From Yersinia enterocolitica (GTDB taxonomy: Bacteria; Pseudomonadota; Gammaproteobacteria; Enterobacterales; Enterobacteriaceae): 64,000 nucleotides of DNA. The notes beneath the pieces were generated by a model, which saw nothing but the letters and a program-made list of their open reading frames with translations, was not told the DNA's origin and did not search any database. The stretch lies in contig NBTC02000002.1 of the NCBI GenBank assembly GCA_002082245.2, positions 62,001 to 126,000 on the forward strand, given 5' to 3'. Made by a program: the position numbers and the translations under genes. Below, piece after piece: positions 54,653 to 64,000 of this stretch (positions within the stretch are counted from its first letter, which is position 1; every line of letters begins with the position of its first letter).

Positions 54653-55330
54653 ATGGACTATACGCTCACCCGCATAGACCCTAACGGTGAGAATGACCGT
54701 TACCCCCTGCAAACTCAGGAAACCGTCAGCGGCGATCCTCTCGAGCAACATGTCCACCGTAGTGTTTACATGGGTAAACTTGAGAACGCCATGCACGACA
54801 TGGTGAACTGGGGGCGTAAGAACTCTCTTTGGCCGTATAACTTCGGTCTTTCCTGCTGTTATGTGGAGATGGTGACCTCGTTCACTGCCGTACATGATGT
54901 GGCACGTTTCGGTGCGGAAGTGCTGCGTGCTTCTCCGCGTCAGGCTGACTTCATGGTCGTGGCGGGCACTTGTTTTACCAAAATGGCCCCGGTTATTCAG
55001 CGCTTGTATGAACAAATGCTGGAACCCAAGTGGGTTATCTCCATGGGTGCCTGTGCTAACTCCGGCGGCATGTACGATATCTATTCCGTAGTACAAGGCG
55101 TGGATAAATTCCTACCGGTCGATGTGTATATTCCTGGCTGCCCACCGCGCCCTGAAGCTTATATGCAAGCACTGTTACTGCTACAAGAATCTATCGGTAA
55201 AGAGCGCCGTCCTCTCTCTTGGGTTGTAGGTGACCAAGGCGTTTACCGCGCCAATATGCAACCAGAAAGAGAACGTAAGCATGCTGAACGAATTGCAGTA
55301 ACTAACCTGCGTACACCTGACGAGATCTAA
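54653..55330 (+). CDS. nuoB: NADH-quinone oxidoreductase subunit B
   Basis: Peripheral-arm subunit carrying cluster N2, the last iron-sulfur centre before quinone. The four ligands are Cys 68 and 69 (GLSCCYVEM), Cys 134 ([10 protein letters not shown]) and Cys 163 ([10 protein letters not shown]). 225 residues; E. coli has 220. ATG 54653 begins [15 protein letters not shown]. It is preceded by a repeat element and followed by a 152-base gap before nuoC. Confidence 0.98.
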
Positions 55331-55482
55331 GCTTGTTATTTTGGCAAAAATAACGGCTCAGGATCGCGGTGCGTAAGTGATTTGTTTTGGGAATGAATGA
55401 TTTTCTTCCAGAACATGTGTGCGGCAAATGACCACAAAATGACACATTCAGTGTGGTGAAAAAACAGTGTGGTGAATAAATA

Positions 55483-57279
55483 ATGACCGATTTAACGACG
55501 TCCGATAGCACTCAGCCTGCATGGCAGACCCGTGACCATCTCGATGATCCGGTGATTAGCGAGCTGTCGAACCGTTTTGGGCCTGAGGCCTTTGTTGTTC
55601 AAGCGACCCGTACCGGTATGCCCGTGGTATGGGTAAAGCGTGAGCAATTGCTGGAAGTAATGACGTTCCTGAGAAAACAACCGAAGCCGTATGTCATGCT
55701 GTTCGACTTGCATGGTGTCGATGAGCGTCTTCGCACTCACCGCCAGGGCCTCCCTGAAGCGGATTTTTCTGTTTTCTATCATCTGCTTTCCATCGAGCGT
55801 AACCGCGACATTATGCTGAAAGTGGCACTGTCTGAAAAAGACTTGCACGTGTCCACAGCGACTAAGATTTTCCCCAATGCTAACTGGTATGAGCGGGAAA
55901 CTTGGGAAATGTTCGGTATTACCTTCGATGGTCACCCACATCTGACGCGCATCATGATGCCACAGACTTGGGAAGGGCACCCGCTGCGTAAAGATTATCC
56001 GGCGCGTGCTACCGAATTCGATCCCTTTGTGCTGACCAAGCAGAAAGAGGATCTGGAGATGGAATCTCTGACCTTCAAACCCGAAGATTGGGGGATGAAG
56101 CGCGGCACCGAAAACGAGGACTTTATGTTCCTTAACCTCGGTCCGAACCATCCTTCTTCACATGGTGCGTTCCGTATCGTGTTGCAGCTTGATGGTGAAG
56201 AGATTGTCGACTGCGTACCGGATGTGGGTTACCACCACCGTGGTGCGGAGAAGATGGGTGAGCGCCAGTCCTGGCACAGCTACATCCCCTATACCGACCG
56301 TATCGAATATCTGGGTGGTTGTGTTAACGAAATGCCTTATGTGCTGGCAGTTGAAAAGCTGGCGGGTATTGAGGTTCCTGATCGCGTTAAAACCATCCGG
56401 GTAATGTTGTCTGAATTATTCCGTATCAACAGTCACTTACTGTATATCAGTACCTTTATTCAGGACGTAGGCGCAATGACGCCAGTGTTCTTCGCCTTTA
56501 CCGATCGTCAGAAAGTGTATGACTTGGTTGAAGCGATTACCGGTTTCCGTATGCATCCGGCCTGGTTCCGTATTGGTGGTGTGGCGCATGATTTACCTCG
56601 CGGCTGGGAACGTTTGCTGCGTGACTTCCTTGACTGGATGCCAAAACGGCTCGATTCCTACGTCAAAGCGGCGTTGCAGAACAGTATCCTGAAAGGGCGT
56701 TCTATCGGCGTTGCTGCTTACAATTCCAAAGAAGCACTGGAATGGGGGGTGACCGGGGCTGGCCTGCGTGCCACCGGGGTTGAGTTTGACGTGCGTAAAT
56801 GGCGTCCGTATTCCGGCTATGAAAACTTTGATTTTGAAGTTCCGGTCGGGAATAACGGCGACTGTTATGACCGCGTGATGCTGAAAGTGGAAGAGTTACG
56901 TCAAAGCCTGCGCATTCTGGAGCAATGTTATAAAAACATGCCAGAAGGGCCATTTAAGGCTGACCATCCACTGACGACGCCGCCGCCGAAAGAACGTACG
57001 CTGCAACATATCGAAACGCTGATTACCCACTTCCTGCAAGTTTCATGGGGTCCGGTAATGCCAGCTAACGAATCATTCCAAATGGTTGAAGCGACCAAAG
57101 GGATCAACAGCTACTATCTGACCAGTGACGGCAGCACTATGAGCTATCGCACCCGGATACGTACGCCAAGCTATGCCCATTTGCAGCAGATCCCCTCGGT
57201 TATCCGTGGCAGCCTGGTATCTGACCTGATCGTCTATCTGGGCAGTATCGATTTTGTAATGTCTGATGTGGACCGCTAA
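55483..57279 (+). CDS. nuoC: NADH-quinone oxidoreductase fused subunit C/D
   Basis: Fused NuoCD of 598 residues, as is usual in Enterobacteriaceae. The NuoC part covers about residues 1-190 ([22 protein letters not shown], in that region) and the NuoD part about 200-598, beginning at [19 protein letters not shown]. The quinone-site His and Tyr residues of NuoD lie in the PNHPSSHG and following segments. Peripheral arm subunit that lines the quinone chamber with NuoB and NuoH. Two bases separate it from nuoE. Confidence 0.98.
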   Translation: MTDLTTSDSTQPAWQTRDHLDDPVISELSNRFGPEAFVVQATRTGMPVVWVKREQLLEVMTFLRKQPKPYVMLFDLHGVDERLRTHRQGLPEADFSVFYHLLSIERNRDIMLKVALSEKDLHVSTATKIFPNANWYERETWEMFGITFDGHPHLTRIMMPQTWEGHPLRKDYPARATEFDPFVLTKQKEDLEMESLTFKPEDWGMKRGTENEDFMFLNLGPNHPSSHGAFRIVLQLDGEEIVDCVPDVGYHHRGAEKMGERQSWHSYIPYTDRIEYLGGCVNEMPYVLAVEKLAGIEVPDRVKTIRVMLSELFRINSHLLYISTFIQDVGAMTPVFFAFTDRQKVYDLVEAITGFRMHPAWFRIGGVAHDLPRGWERLLRDFLDWMPKRLDSYVKAALQNSILKGRSIGVAAYNSKEALEWGVTGAGLRATGVEFDVRKWRPYSGYENFDFEVPVGNNGDCYDRVMLKVEELRQSLRILEQCYKNMPEGPFKADHPLTTPPPKERTLQHIETLITHFLQVSWGPVMPANESFQMVEATKGINSYYLTSDGSTMSYRTRIRTPSYAHLQQIPSVIRGSLVSDLIVYLGSIDFVMSDVDR

Positions 57280-57281
57280 TT

Positions 57282-57845
57282 ATGAGCTACCAAAAAGAGA
57301 CTCAGAATCATAACGAAAGCCAAAATGTGGTGGATCTGGCAGTCAATGCGGCTGAACCGGCGACCACAACTGAAGTTTTTGAGTTGAGTGCTGAAGAACG
57401 TGATGCTATCGAGCATGAAAAACACCATTACGAAGATGCCCGCGCCGCGTCGATCGAAGCACTGAAAATTGTGCAGAAACAACGTGGTTGGGTGCCGGAT
57501 GGGGCGATTCACGCCATTGCTGAAGTGCTGGGTATCCCGGCCAGCGATGTCGAAGGTGTGGCCACATTCTACAGTCAGATCTTCCGTCAGCCGGTTGGGC
57601 GCCATGTGATCCGTTATTGTGACAGCGTGGTGTGCCACATCACCGGTTATCAAGGGATTCAGGCCGCGATTTCGAAGAAACTCAGTATTGAGCCGGGCCA
57701 GACCACGTTTGATGGCCGCTTTACGCTGCTGCCAACCTGCTGCTTGGGCAACTGTGATCGCGGTCCGACCATGATGATCGACGACGATACCCACAGCTAT
57801 CTGAAACCTGAAGATATTGAGAAGTTACTGGAGCAATATCCATGA
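57282..57845 (+). CDS. nuoE: NADH-quinone oxidoreductase subunit E
   Basis: Peripheral NADH-module subunit with the 2Fe-2S cluster N1a. Cys ligands are in [10 protein letters not shown] and [13 protein letters not shown]. The 187-residue protein has an N-terminal extension of about 20 residues compared with E. coli, rich in Asn, Glu and Thr. It begins two bases after nuoC and its end overlaps nuoF by four bases (ATGA). Confidence 0.98.
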   Translation: MSYQKETQNHNESQNVVDLAVNAAEPATTTEVFELSAEERDAIEHEKHHYEDARAASIEALKIVQKQRGWVPDGAIHAIAEVLGIPASDVEGVATFYSQIFRQPVGRHVIRYCDSVVCHITGYQGIQAAISKKLSIEPGQTTFDGRFTLLPTCCLGNCDRGPTMMIDDDTHSYLKPEDIEKLLEQYP

Positions 57846-59209
57846 CAACTAATTCGGGTTTTACCAAAGAGGTTATTCGCACACCAGAAATGCATCCGCT
57901 GACCTGGCGTTTGCGCGATGACAAACAGCCGGTATGGCTGGATGAATATCGCAGCAAAAACGGCTACTTGGGTGCTGAAAAAGCGTTAAAAGGCATGGCA
58001 GCCCCTGATGTTGTCAATTTGGTAAAAGACGCTGGCCTGAAAGGGCGCGGCGGCGCAGGCTTTTCCACCGGTTTAAAGTGGAGCCTGATGCCAAAAGACG
58101 AAAGCATGAACATCCGCTATCTGCTGTGTAACGCCGATGAAATGGAGCCGGGTACCTATAAAGACCGTCTGCTAATGGAGCAATTGCCTCATCTGCTGGT
58201 GGAAGGGATGTTGATCAGTGCATTTGCGCTGAAAGCTTACCGCGGCTACATCTTCCTGCGTGGCGAATATATCGAAGCTGCCGTGCATTTGCGCCGTGCG
58301 ATTAGCGAAGCAACCGAAGCCGGCTTGCTGGGCAAAAACATCATGGGCAGCGGTTTTGATTTTGAACTGATTGTTCATACCGGTGCTGGCCGTTATATCT
58401 GTGGTGAAGAAACCGCCCTGATTAACTCGCTGGAAGGCCGCCGCGCCAATCCACGTTCCAAGCCGCCTTTCCCCGCATCGTCCGGGGTATGGGGCAAACC
58501 GACTTGCGTCAATAACGTTGAAACCCTGTGTAACGTTCCGGCCATTCTTGAGCACGGCGTTGACTGGTATCAGGGGATCACGGCGGGTAAGAGTAACGAT
58601 GCCGGTACCAAACTGATGGGCTTCTCTGGCCGGGTGAAAAACCCAGGTCTGTGGGAACTACCATTTGGTATTTCGGCGCGTGAAATTCTGGAAGATTACG
58701 CGGGTGGTATGCGCGATGGCTTGAAGTTCAAAGCCTGGCAGCCGGGTGGGGCAGGGACCGACTTCCTGACCGCTGATCATCTGGATTTACCGATGGACTT
58801 CGAGAATATTGCCAAAGCAGGTAGCCGGTTAGGCACTGCACTGGCGATGGCGGTAGACCATGAAATCGGTATGGTGCCGCTGGTGCGCAATCTGGAAGAG
58901 TTCTTTTCCCGTGAATCCTGCGGCTGGTGTACCCCTTGCCGCGATGGGTTGCCGTGGAGCGTGAAGATCTTGCGTGCATTGGAGCGCGGCGAAGGTCAGC
59001 CGGGCGACATTGAGACGCTGGAACAACTTTGCCGCTTCTTGGGGCCGGGTAAAACCTTCTGTGCTCACGCGCCGGGCGCGGTTGAACCACTACAAAGTGC
59101 TATCAAATATTTCCGCGAAGAATTCGAAGCCGGGATCGCAAGTAAAGACTATGGCAATACCCGAGCCATAGCCGGTATTCAACCGAACCTATTAAAAGCG
59201 CGCTGGTGA
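57842..59209 (+). CDS. nuoF: NADH-quinone oxidoreductase subunit F
   Basis: NADH- and FMN-binding subunit with cluster N3, where electrons enter complex I. 455 residues. NADH/FMN motif [23 protein letters not shown]-side [19 protein letters not shown], and N3 ligands in [12 protein letters not shown] and the later FCAHAPGA. It overlaps nuoE by four bases. A 231-base gap with a repeat element separates it from nuoG. Confidence 0.98.
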   Translation: MTTNSGFTKEVIRTPEMHPLTWRLRDDKQPVWLDEYRSKNGYLGAEKALKGMAAPDVVNLVKDAGLKGRGGAGFSTGLKWSLMPKDESMNIRYLLCNADEMEPGTYKDRLLMEQLPHLLVEGMLISAFALKAYRGYIFLRGEYIEAAVHLRRAISEATEAGLLGKNIMGSGFDFELIVHTGAGRYICGEETALINSLEGRRANPRSKPPFPASSGVWGKPTCVNNVETLCNVPAILEHGVDWYQGITAGKSNDAGTKLMGFSGRVKNPGLWELPFGISAREILEDYAGGMRDGLKFKAWQPGGAGTDFLTADHLDLPMDFENIAKAGSRLGTALAMAVDHEIGMVPLVRNLEEFFSRESCGWCTPCRDGLPWSVKILRALERGEGQPGDIETLEQLCRFLGPGKTFCAHAPGAVEPLQSAIKYFREEFEAGIASKDYGNTRAIAGIQPNLLKARW

Positions 59210-59293
59210 TACTTTGGGTAATATATGAGATACGTTGAATGTAGCCTCTCAGTGTACCCAATAAGAAAGTTTTTATAATTAACGCTTGAAAAA

Positions 59294-59415
59294 TAACCAA
59301 ATAATTTGCGTGGCGGCAAGGCGGCAACGAAGAGAAACGCCGGGAGTTTAGTGAACTAAATGACCGGTGTGAACGACGGCAGCCAACACAGCAGCAGCGT
59401 AAAGAATGACGGTTA
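59294..59415. repeat. Intergenic repeat element between nuoF and nuoG
   Basis: Starts TAACCAAATAATTTGCGTGG and ends AATGACGGTTA, matching inverted ends. It has the GGCGGCAAGGCGGCAA segment, a GAGTTTAGTGAACTAAATGAC palindromic centre and a GCCAACACAGCAGC segment similar to other copies. It is a diverged member of the repeat family and ends 25 bases before nuoG, inside the operon. Confidence 0.6.
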
Positions 59416-59440
59416 TTTCAGGCCACTTGGAAGCATGCAT

Positions 59441-62185
59441 ATGGCTACGATACATGTAGACGGCAAAGAATACGACGTAAACGGGGCCGACAACCTGTTA
59501 CAAGCTTGTCTCTCCCTGGGACTCGATATTCCTTACTTTTGCTGGCATCCGGCGCTGGGAAGCGTCGGTGCTTGCCGCCAATGTGCGGTAAAGCAATACC
59601 AAAACGCCGATGATACCCGTGGGCGTTTGGTCATGTCCTGTATGACCCCGGCCACCGATGGAACCTTTATTTCCATTGATGACGGCGAAGCCAAAGCGTT
59701 CCGTGAGAGTGTGGTTGAATGGTTGATGACTAACCACCCACACGATTGCCCGGTCTGTGAAGAAGGGGGGAACTGTCATCTGCAAGATATGACAGTGATG
59801 ACCGGACACAGTTTCCGCCGCTATCGCTTCAGTAAACGTACTCATCAGAATCAGGATCTCGGTCCGTTCATCTCACATGAAATGAACCGCTGTATCGCCT
59901 GTTATCGTTGTGTGCGTTACTACAAAGATTACGCTGATGGCACCGATCTGGGTGTTTATGGCGCGCACGACAACGTCTACTTTGGTCGTACTGAGAGTGG
60001 CACGCTGGAAAGCGAGTTCTCAGGCAACCTGGTAGAAGTGTGCCCGACCGGGGTATTCACCGATAAAACCCATTCCGAACGTTATAACCGTAAATGGGAT
60101 ATGCAGTTTGCGCCAAGTATCTGCCAGCAGTGCAGTGTGGGGTGTAACACCAGCCCTGGCGAACGCTATGGTGAATTGCGCCGCATCGAGAACCGCTACA
60201 ACGGCAGCGTCAACCACTACTTTTTGTGTGACCGTGGCCGCTTTGGCTATGGCTATGTCAACCTGAAAGACCGCCCACGTCAGCCACAACAATTGCGTGG
60301 TAATGACTGGATCCACCTGAATGCCGAACAGGCAATGCAGGGCGCGGCGGATATTCTACGTCAGGCGAAGAAAACCATCGGTATCGGTTCACCGCGTGCC
60401 AGCCTGGAAAGTAACTTTGCGTTACGCGAGCTGGTCGGTGCGGAAAACTTCTATACCGGCATTGCCGCGAGTGAACAACAACGCCTGCAATTGATGCTGA
60501 AAGTGCTGCAAGAAGGTGGGGTTTACACACCATCGCTGCGCGAGATTGAAAGCTATGATGCGGTGCTGATTCTGGGTGAAGATTTGACCCAGACTGGCGC
60601 ACGTATCGCACTGTCTGTCCGTCAGGCGGTGAAAGGTAAAGCCCGTGAAATGGCCGCCGCACAGAAAGTGGCTGACTGGCAAATCGCGGCGATTATGAAT
60701 ATCGGTCAGCACGCTAAACATCCGCTGTTTATCACTAACGTTGATAACACCCGTATGGATGATATCGCGGCGTGGAACTACCGCGCACCGGTGGATGATC
60801 AGGCACGTTTAGGCTTTGCTATCGCTAACGCGCTGGATGCGTCGTCACCGGCGGTCACGGATCTGGACCCTGCGCTGAAAGGCAAAGTGGATATCATCGT
60901 GCAGGCTCTGGCGGGCGCGAAGAAACCACTGATCGTGACCGGCAGCAATGCAGGCAGCGAAGCCATCATTGCTGCGGCAGCTAACGTGGCAACCGCGCTG
61001 AAAAGCCGTGGCTCTGATGTGGGTATCACCTTTGTTGCCAGTGCAGCGAACAGCATCGGCTTGACCATGATTGGCGGCGGCTCACTGGATAGCGCGCTGG
61101 AATTGCTGACCCGTGGTGATGCTGACAGCGTTATCGTGATGGAGAACGACCTCTATCGCCATGCGGCGCAAGACAAAGTTGACGCCGCGCTGGAGCAAGC
61201 AGCCAACGTGATCGTGGTTGATCATCAACGCACCGCGATCATGGCAAAAGCAGACCTGATTCTGTCTGCCGCCAGCTTTGCTGAAAGCGACGGTACGCTG
61301 GTCAATCAGGAAGGCCGCGCTCAGCGTTTCTTCCAGGTTTACGATCCAACCTATTACGACGACCCGAAAAAACCGGAAAACAACAGCATCATGCTGGAAA
61401 GCTGGCGCTGGTTGCACTCCTTGCATTCAACTTATACCAGTCGCCATGTAGACTGGACGCAACTGGATCACGTGATTGCGGCTTGTGTTCGCGCATTACC
61501 ACAGTTGGAAGGTATTGTTGAAGCGGCACCGGATGCGACCTTCCGTATTCGTGGTCAGAAACTGGCGCGTTCACCTATCCGTTACAGTGGCCGCACGGCT
61601 ATGCGCGCGGATATCAGTGTGCATGAACCGCGTCAGCCACAGGATATCGACACGCCGTTCGCTTTCTCAATGGAAGGGAACAACAGCCCATTGGCCGATC
61701 GTCAGCAGATCCCATTTGCTTGGGCACCGGGCTGGAACTCACCGCAGGCATGGAACAAATTCCAGGCTGAAGTGGGGGGGAGCTTGCGCTTTGGTGATCC
61801 GGGTGTGCGCCTGATTGAAGCAGGTGAGGGGACGCTTGGTTACTTTGATTCAGTACCGACAGCCTTTACCGCTCAGACTGATGGCTGGCAGATTGCCCCT
61901 TACTACCATTTGTTTGGTAGTGAAGAGATGTCGCAGCGCTCAGATGTCATCCAGCAGCGCATGCCAGCACCTTATGTGATGGTCAATCCAGCCGATGCTG
62001 CAACGCTCGGGGTTAACCTCGGTACGCTGGTGGAATTCAACTGTGCCGGTCAGACATTGCGTCTGCCAGTGCGCCTGAGTGAAACCTTGGCTCGGGGTCA
62101 GGTCGGCTTGCCGCTTGGCTTACCGGGCATTCCGCCGATTATGGTGGGTGCGCGTGTTGAGAATCTGCGGGAGGCAGTATTATGA
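59441..62185 (+). CDS. nuoG: NADH-quinone oxidoreductase subunit G
   Basis: Largest peripheral subunit of complex I, 914 residues. The N-terminal 2Fe-2S domain ([11 protein letters not shown]), the His-Cys 4Fe-4S motif ([18 protein letters not shown]), a further pair of 4Fe-4S motifs ([23 protein letters not shown]) and the N7-type cluster ([15 protein letters not shown]) are all visible, followed by a molybdopterin-oxidoreductase-like domain that has lost catalysis. ATG 59441 gives the family start [20 protein letters not shown] lies 7 bases upstream. An ATG two codons earlier is possible, and a longer frame reaches into the repeat. It overlaps nuoH by four bases. Confidence 0.97.
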   Translation: MATIHVDGKEYDVNGADNLLQACLSLGLDIPYFCWHPALGSVGACRQCAVKQYQNADDTRGRLVMSCMTPATDGTFISIDDGEAKAFRESVVEWLMTNHPHDCPVCEEGGNCHLQDMTVMTGHSFRRYRFSKRTHQNQDLGPFISHEMNRCIACYRCVRYYKDYADGTDLGVYGAHDNVYFGRTESGTLESEFSGNLVEVCPTGVFTDKTHSERYNRKWDMQFAPSICQQCSVGCNTSPGERYGELRRIENRYNGSVNHYFLCDRGRFGYGYVNLKDRPRQPQQLRGNDWIHLNAEQAMQGAADILRQAKKTIGIGSPRASLESNFALRELVGAENFYTGIAASEQQRLQLMLKVLQEGGVYTPSLREIESYDAVLILGEDLTQTGARIALSVRQAVKGKAREMAAAQKVADWQIAAIMNIGQHAKHPLFITNVDNTRMDDIAAWNYRAPVDDQARLGFAIANALDASSPAVTDLDPALKGKVDIIVQALAGAKKPLIVTGSNAGSEAIIAAAANVATALKSRGSDVGITFVASAANSIGLTMIGGGSLDSALELLTRGDADSVIVMENDLYRHAAQDKVDAALEQAANVIVVDHQRTAIMAKADLILSAASFAESDGTLVNQEGRAQRFFQVYDPTYYDDPKKPENNSIMLESWRWLHSLHSTYTSRHVDWTQLDHVIAACVRALPQLEGIVEAAPDATFRIRGQKLARSPIRYSGRTAMRADISVHEPRQPQDIDTPFAFSMEGNNSPLADRQQIPFAWAPGWNSPQAWNKFQAEVGGSLRFGDPGVRLIEAGEGTLGYFDSVPTAFTAQTDGWQIAPYYHLFGSEEMSQRSDVIQQRMPAPYVMVNPADAATLGVNLGTLVEFNCAGQTLRLPVRLSETLARGQVGLPLGLPGIPPIMVGARVENLREAVL

Positions 62186-63159
62186 GCTGGTTTACCCCTG
62201 AATTGATTGAGATTTTAATCTCTGTCCTGAAAGCGGTAGTGATTCTGTTGGTGGTGGTGACCTGCGGCGCATTTATGAGCTTCGGCGAGCGCCGCCTGCT
62301 GGGCTTGTTCCAGAACCGTTACGGGCCAAACCGTGTCGGTTGGGGCGGGTCATTGCAGTTGGTTGCTGACATGATCAAAATGTTCTTCAAAGAGGACTGG
62401 GTTCCGCGCTTCTCCGACAAGGCTATCTTTACATTGGCCCCGGTGATTGCCTTTACCTCACTACTGCTCTCTTTCGCCATCGTCCCGGTCAGCCCGACCT
62501 GGGCGGTTGCGGATCTTAATATCGGTATTCTGTTCTTTCTGATGATGGCCGGGCTGACGGTATATGCCGTGCTGTTTGCCGGTTGGTCCAGTAATAACAA
62601 ATATTCTCTGTTAGGGGCGATGCGTGCATCTGCGCAAACCCTGAGCTACGAAGTGTTCCTCGGCTTATCATTGATGGGCGTAGTCGCACAGGCGGGTTCG
62701 TTCAATATGCAGGATATTGTTAACTCTCAGGAACACGTCTGGAATGTGATTCCGCAATTCTTTGGTTTTCTGACCTTTGCCATTGCGGGTGTTGCAGTAT
62801 GTCACCGTCATCCCTTTGACCAGCCAGAAGCTGAACAAGAGCTGGCCGATGGTTACCACATTGAATATTCCGGTATGAAATTCGGTCTGTTCTTCGTCGG
62901 TGAATATATCGGTATCGTGACCGTCTCTGCTCTGATAGTCACTCTGTTCTTCGGTGGTTGGCAAGGTCCGTTCCTGCCGCCATTTATCTGGTTTGCGCTG
63001 AAAACGGCTTTCTTCATGGTGATGTTCATTCTGATCCGTGCATCCTTGCCGCGCCCACGTTATGACCAAGTGATGTCATTCGGCTGGAAAGTTTGCCTGC
63101 CGTTGACCCTGCTGAATCTGCTGGCGACTGCCGCGGTCATTTTGTACAACGCTCAATAA
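62182..63159 (+). CDS. nuoH: NADH-quinone oxidoreductase subunit H
   Basis: Membrane subunit at the junction with the peripheral arm, forming the quinone chamber. 325 residues and eight helices. Conserved [19 protein letters not shown] in the first loop, the acidic loop [24 protein letters not shown] (in two pieces), and [18 protein letters not shown] near the C terminus. The start overlaps the nuoG stop (ATGA). Confidence 0.98.
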   Translation: MSWFTPELIEILISVLKAVVILLVVVTCGAFMSFGERRLLGLFQNRYGPNRVGWGGSLQLVADMIKMFFKEDWVPRFSDKAIFTLAPVIAFTSLLLSFAIVPVSPTWAVADLNIGILFFLMMAGLTVYAVLFAGWSSNNKYSLLGAMRASAQTLSYEVFLGLSLMGVVAQAGSFNMQDIVNSQEHVWNVIPQFFGFLTFAIAGVAVCHRHPFDQPEAEQELADGYHIEYSGMKFGLFFVGEYIGIVTVSALIVTLFFGGWQGPFLPPFIWFALKTAFFMVMFILIRASLPRPRYDQVMSFGWKVCLPLTLLNLLATAAVILYNAQ

Positions 63160-63173
63160 GGGGTGAATGAACC

Positions 63174-63716
63174 ATGACGTTGAAAGAGTTAGTGGTTGGT
63201 TTCGGCACCCAAGTGCGCAGCCTGTGGATGATTGGCCTTCATGCCTTCCACAAGCGTGAAACCCAAATGTATCCTGAAGAGCCGGTTTACCTGCCGCCGC
63301 GCTACCGTGGTCGTATCGTGTTAACGCGTGACCCTGACGGTGAAGAGCGCTGCGTTGCTTGTAATCTGTGTGCTGTTGCTTGTCCGGTTGGCTGTATCTC
63401 ATTACAGAAAGCTGAGCACAAAGATGGCCGCTGGTATCCTGAGTTCTTCCGTATCAACTTCTCCCGCTGCATTTTCTGTGGTTTGTGTGAAGAGGCTTGC
63501 CCAACAACTGCTATCCAGCTAACGCCGGATTTCGAAATGGGTGAATTTAAGCGTCAGGATCTGGTGTATGAGAAAGAAGACTTGTTGATCTCCGGCCCGG
63601 GTAAATATCCTGAATATAACTTCTACCGGATGTCCGGTATGGCAGTAGACGGCAAGCAGAAAGGCGAAGCCGAAAACGAAGCCAAACCGATTGACGTTAA
63701 AGGTCTGATGCCTTAG
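63174..63716 (+). CDS. nuoI: NADH-quinone oxidoreductase subunit I
   Basis: Ferredoxin-like peripheral subunit, 180 residues, with two 4Fe-4S clusters (N6a, N6b): [18 protein letters not shown] and [18 protein letters not shown]. An N-terminal amphipathic segment attaches it to the membrane arm. 14 bases after nuoH and 12 before nuoJ. Confidence 0.98.
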   Translation: MTLKELVVGFGTQVRSLWMIGLHAFHKRETQMYPEEPVYLPPRYRGRIVLTRDPDGEERCVACNLCAVACPVGCISLQKAEHKDGRWYPEFFRINFSRCIFCGLCEEACPTTAIQLTPDFEMGEFKRQDLVYEKEDLLISGPGKYPEYNFYRMSGMAVDGKQKGEAENEAKPIDVKGLMP

Positions 63717-63728
63717 GAGCCGCTTTCC

Positions 63729-64000
63729 ATGGAATTTGCATTTTATATTGCAGCATTGGTGGCAGTGGTGGCGACTATTCGCGTCATCACTCACACCAAC
63801 CCGGTACATGCTCTGCTGTACCTGATTATCTCTTTACTGGCTATCTCGGCGGTGTTTTTCTCGCTGGGTGCTTATTTCGCCGGTGCGCTGGAAATCATCG
63901 TCTACGCCGGGGCCATTATGGTGCTGTTCGTGTTCGTGGTGATGATGCTGAACTTGGGCAACGTCGAACAACAAGAGCGCGACTGGCTGAAACCGAGTTT
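63729..64000 (+). CDS. nuoJ: NADH-quinone oxidoreductase subunit J (partial, cut by window end)
   Basis: The first 90 codons of nuoJ. It starts MEFAFYIAALVAVVATIRVI and contains the conserved GALEIIVYAGAIMVLFVFVVMML helix region with the pi-bulge glycine and the functional acidic residue. Membrane-arm subunit. The end of the gene is outside the window. AGGAG lies about 11 bases before the ATG. Confidence 0.95.
   Translation, partial: MEFAFYIAALVAVVATIRVITHTNPVHALLYLIISLLAISAVFFSLGAYFAGALEIIVYAGAIMVLFVFVVMMLNLGNVEQQERDWLKPS

Noticed and set aside
55492..56151. 219-codon open frame antisense to nuoC
   Set aside because: Complement of a conserved coding region; no start context and no recognisable domain.
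57276..57794. 172-codon open frame antisense to nuoE
   Set aside because: Lies on the opposite strand of a clear complex I gene; no independent support.
1..64000. tRNA, rRNA, insertion sequences or prophage
   Set aside because: No cloverleaf-like sequences, transposase, integrase or phage structural genes were recognised on either strand.

Overview
This is a chromosomal segment of an enterobacterium, most probably a Yersinia species outside the Y. pestis/pseudotuberculosis group. The genus is inferred from three things: gene order matching the E. coli fabB to nuo region, protein sequences close to remembered Yersinia versions (MnmC, NuoA, the LrhA/RovM-type regulator), and repeated intergenic palindromic elements of the ERIC/YPAL type. 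Species cannot be decided from the sequence alone. No rRNA, tRNA, insertion sequence, prophage or CRISPR array was seen.

Layout. 0.2-4 kb: yfcL, mnmC and fabB, with FadR/FabR sites before fabB. 4.4-9.1 kb: an accessory block with a PAS-GGDEF diguanylate cyclase, the racemase gene ygeA, the periplasmic phosphatase gene agp and a YbiR-type permease. 9.1-18.8 kb: flk, then a second accessory block made of the copper-tolerance/thiol-redox operon scsABCD and two mirror-image regulator-transporter pairs (MocR/EamA and EamA/AraC). 18.8-33.2 kb: a conserved run of pdxB-usg-truA-dedA-accD-folC-dedD-cvpA-purF-ubiX and hisJQMP. 33.2-40.3 kb: yfcH, an EAL phosphodiesterase, yfcE, yfcD and a Ula-type PTS operon with a divergent LacI-family regulator and three stacked operators. 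40.3-40.75 kb: a small locus that reads as a type I toxin/antisense-RNA pair of the TimP/TimR (RyfA) kind. 40.9-53.3 kb: pta-ackA, yfbV, yfbU, yfbT, yfbS, yfbR, a small orphan secreted protein, alaA and lrhA/rovM. 53.9-64 kb: nuoABCEFGHI and the start of nuoJ, cut by the window edge.

How the parts work together. pta-ackA, nuo, purF, accD, fabB and ubiX are core energy and biosynthesis genes. lrhA/rovM lies directly before nuo, as in E. coli. scsABCD would supply periplasmic thiol-redox proteins. The GGDEF and EAL genes could make and degrade c-di-GMP, both inserted beside otherwise conserved genes. The window's most striking feature is the TimP/TimR-like locus: a 43- or 39-residue hydrophobic peptide on the minus strand, with a long structured leader that carries the exact complement of the predicted first 17 nt of a divergent small RNA, both transcripts ending in clear intrinsic terminators.

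Another theme is an intergenic repeat family with TACCC/GGGTA-type ends. Copies lie at 1-155, 18772-19192 (three tandem 121-bp units), 24351-24623, 28916-29021, 43059-43308 (two units), about 54470-54623 and 59294-59415. Several sit inside operons, and two supply the last codons of the upstream gene.
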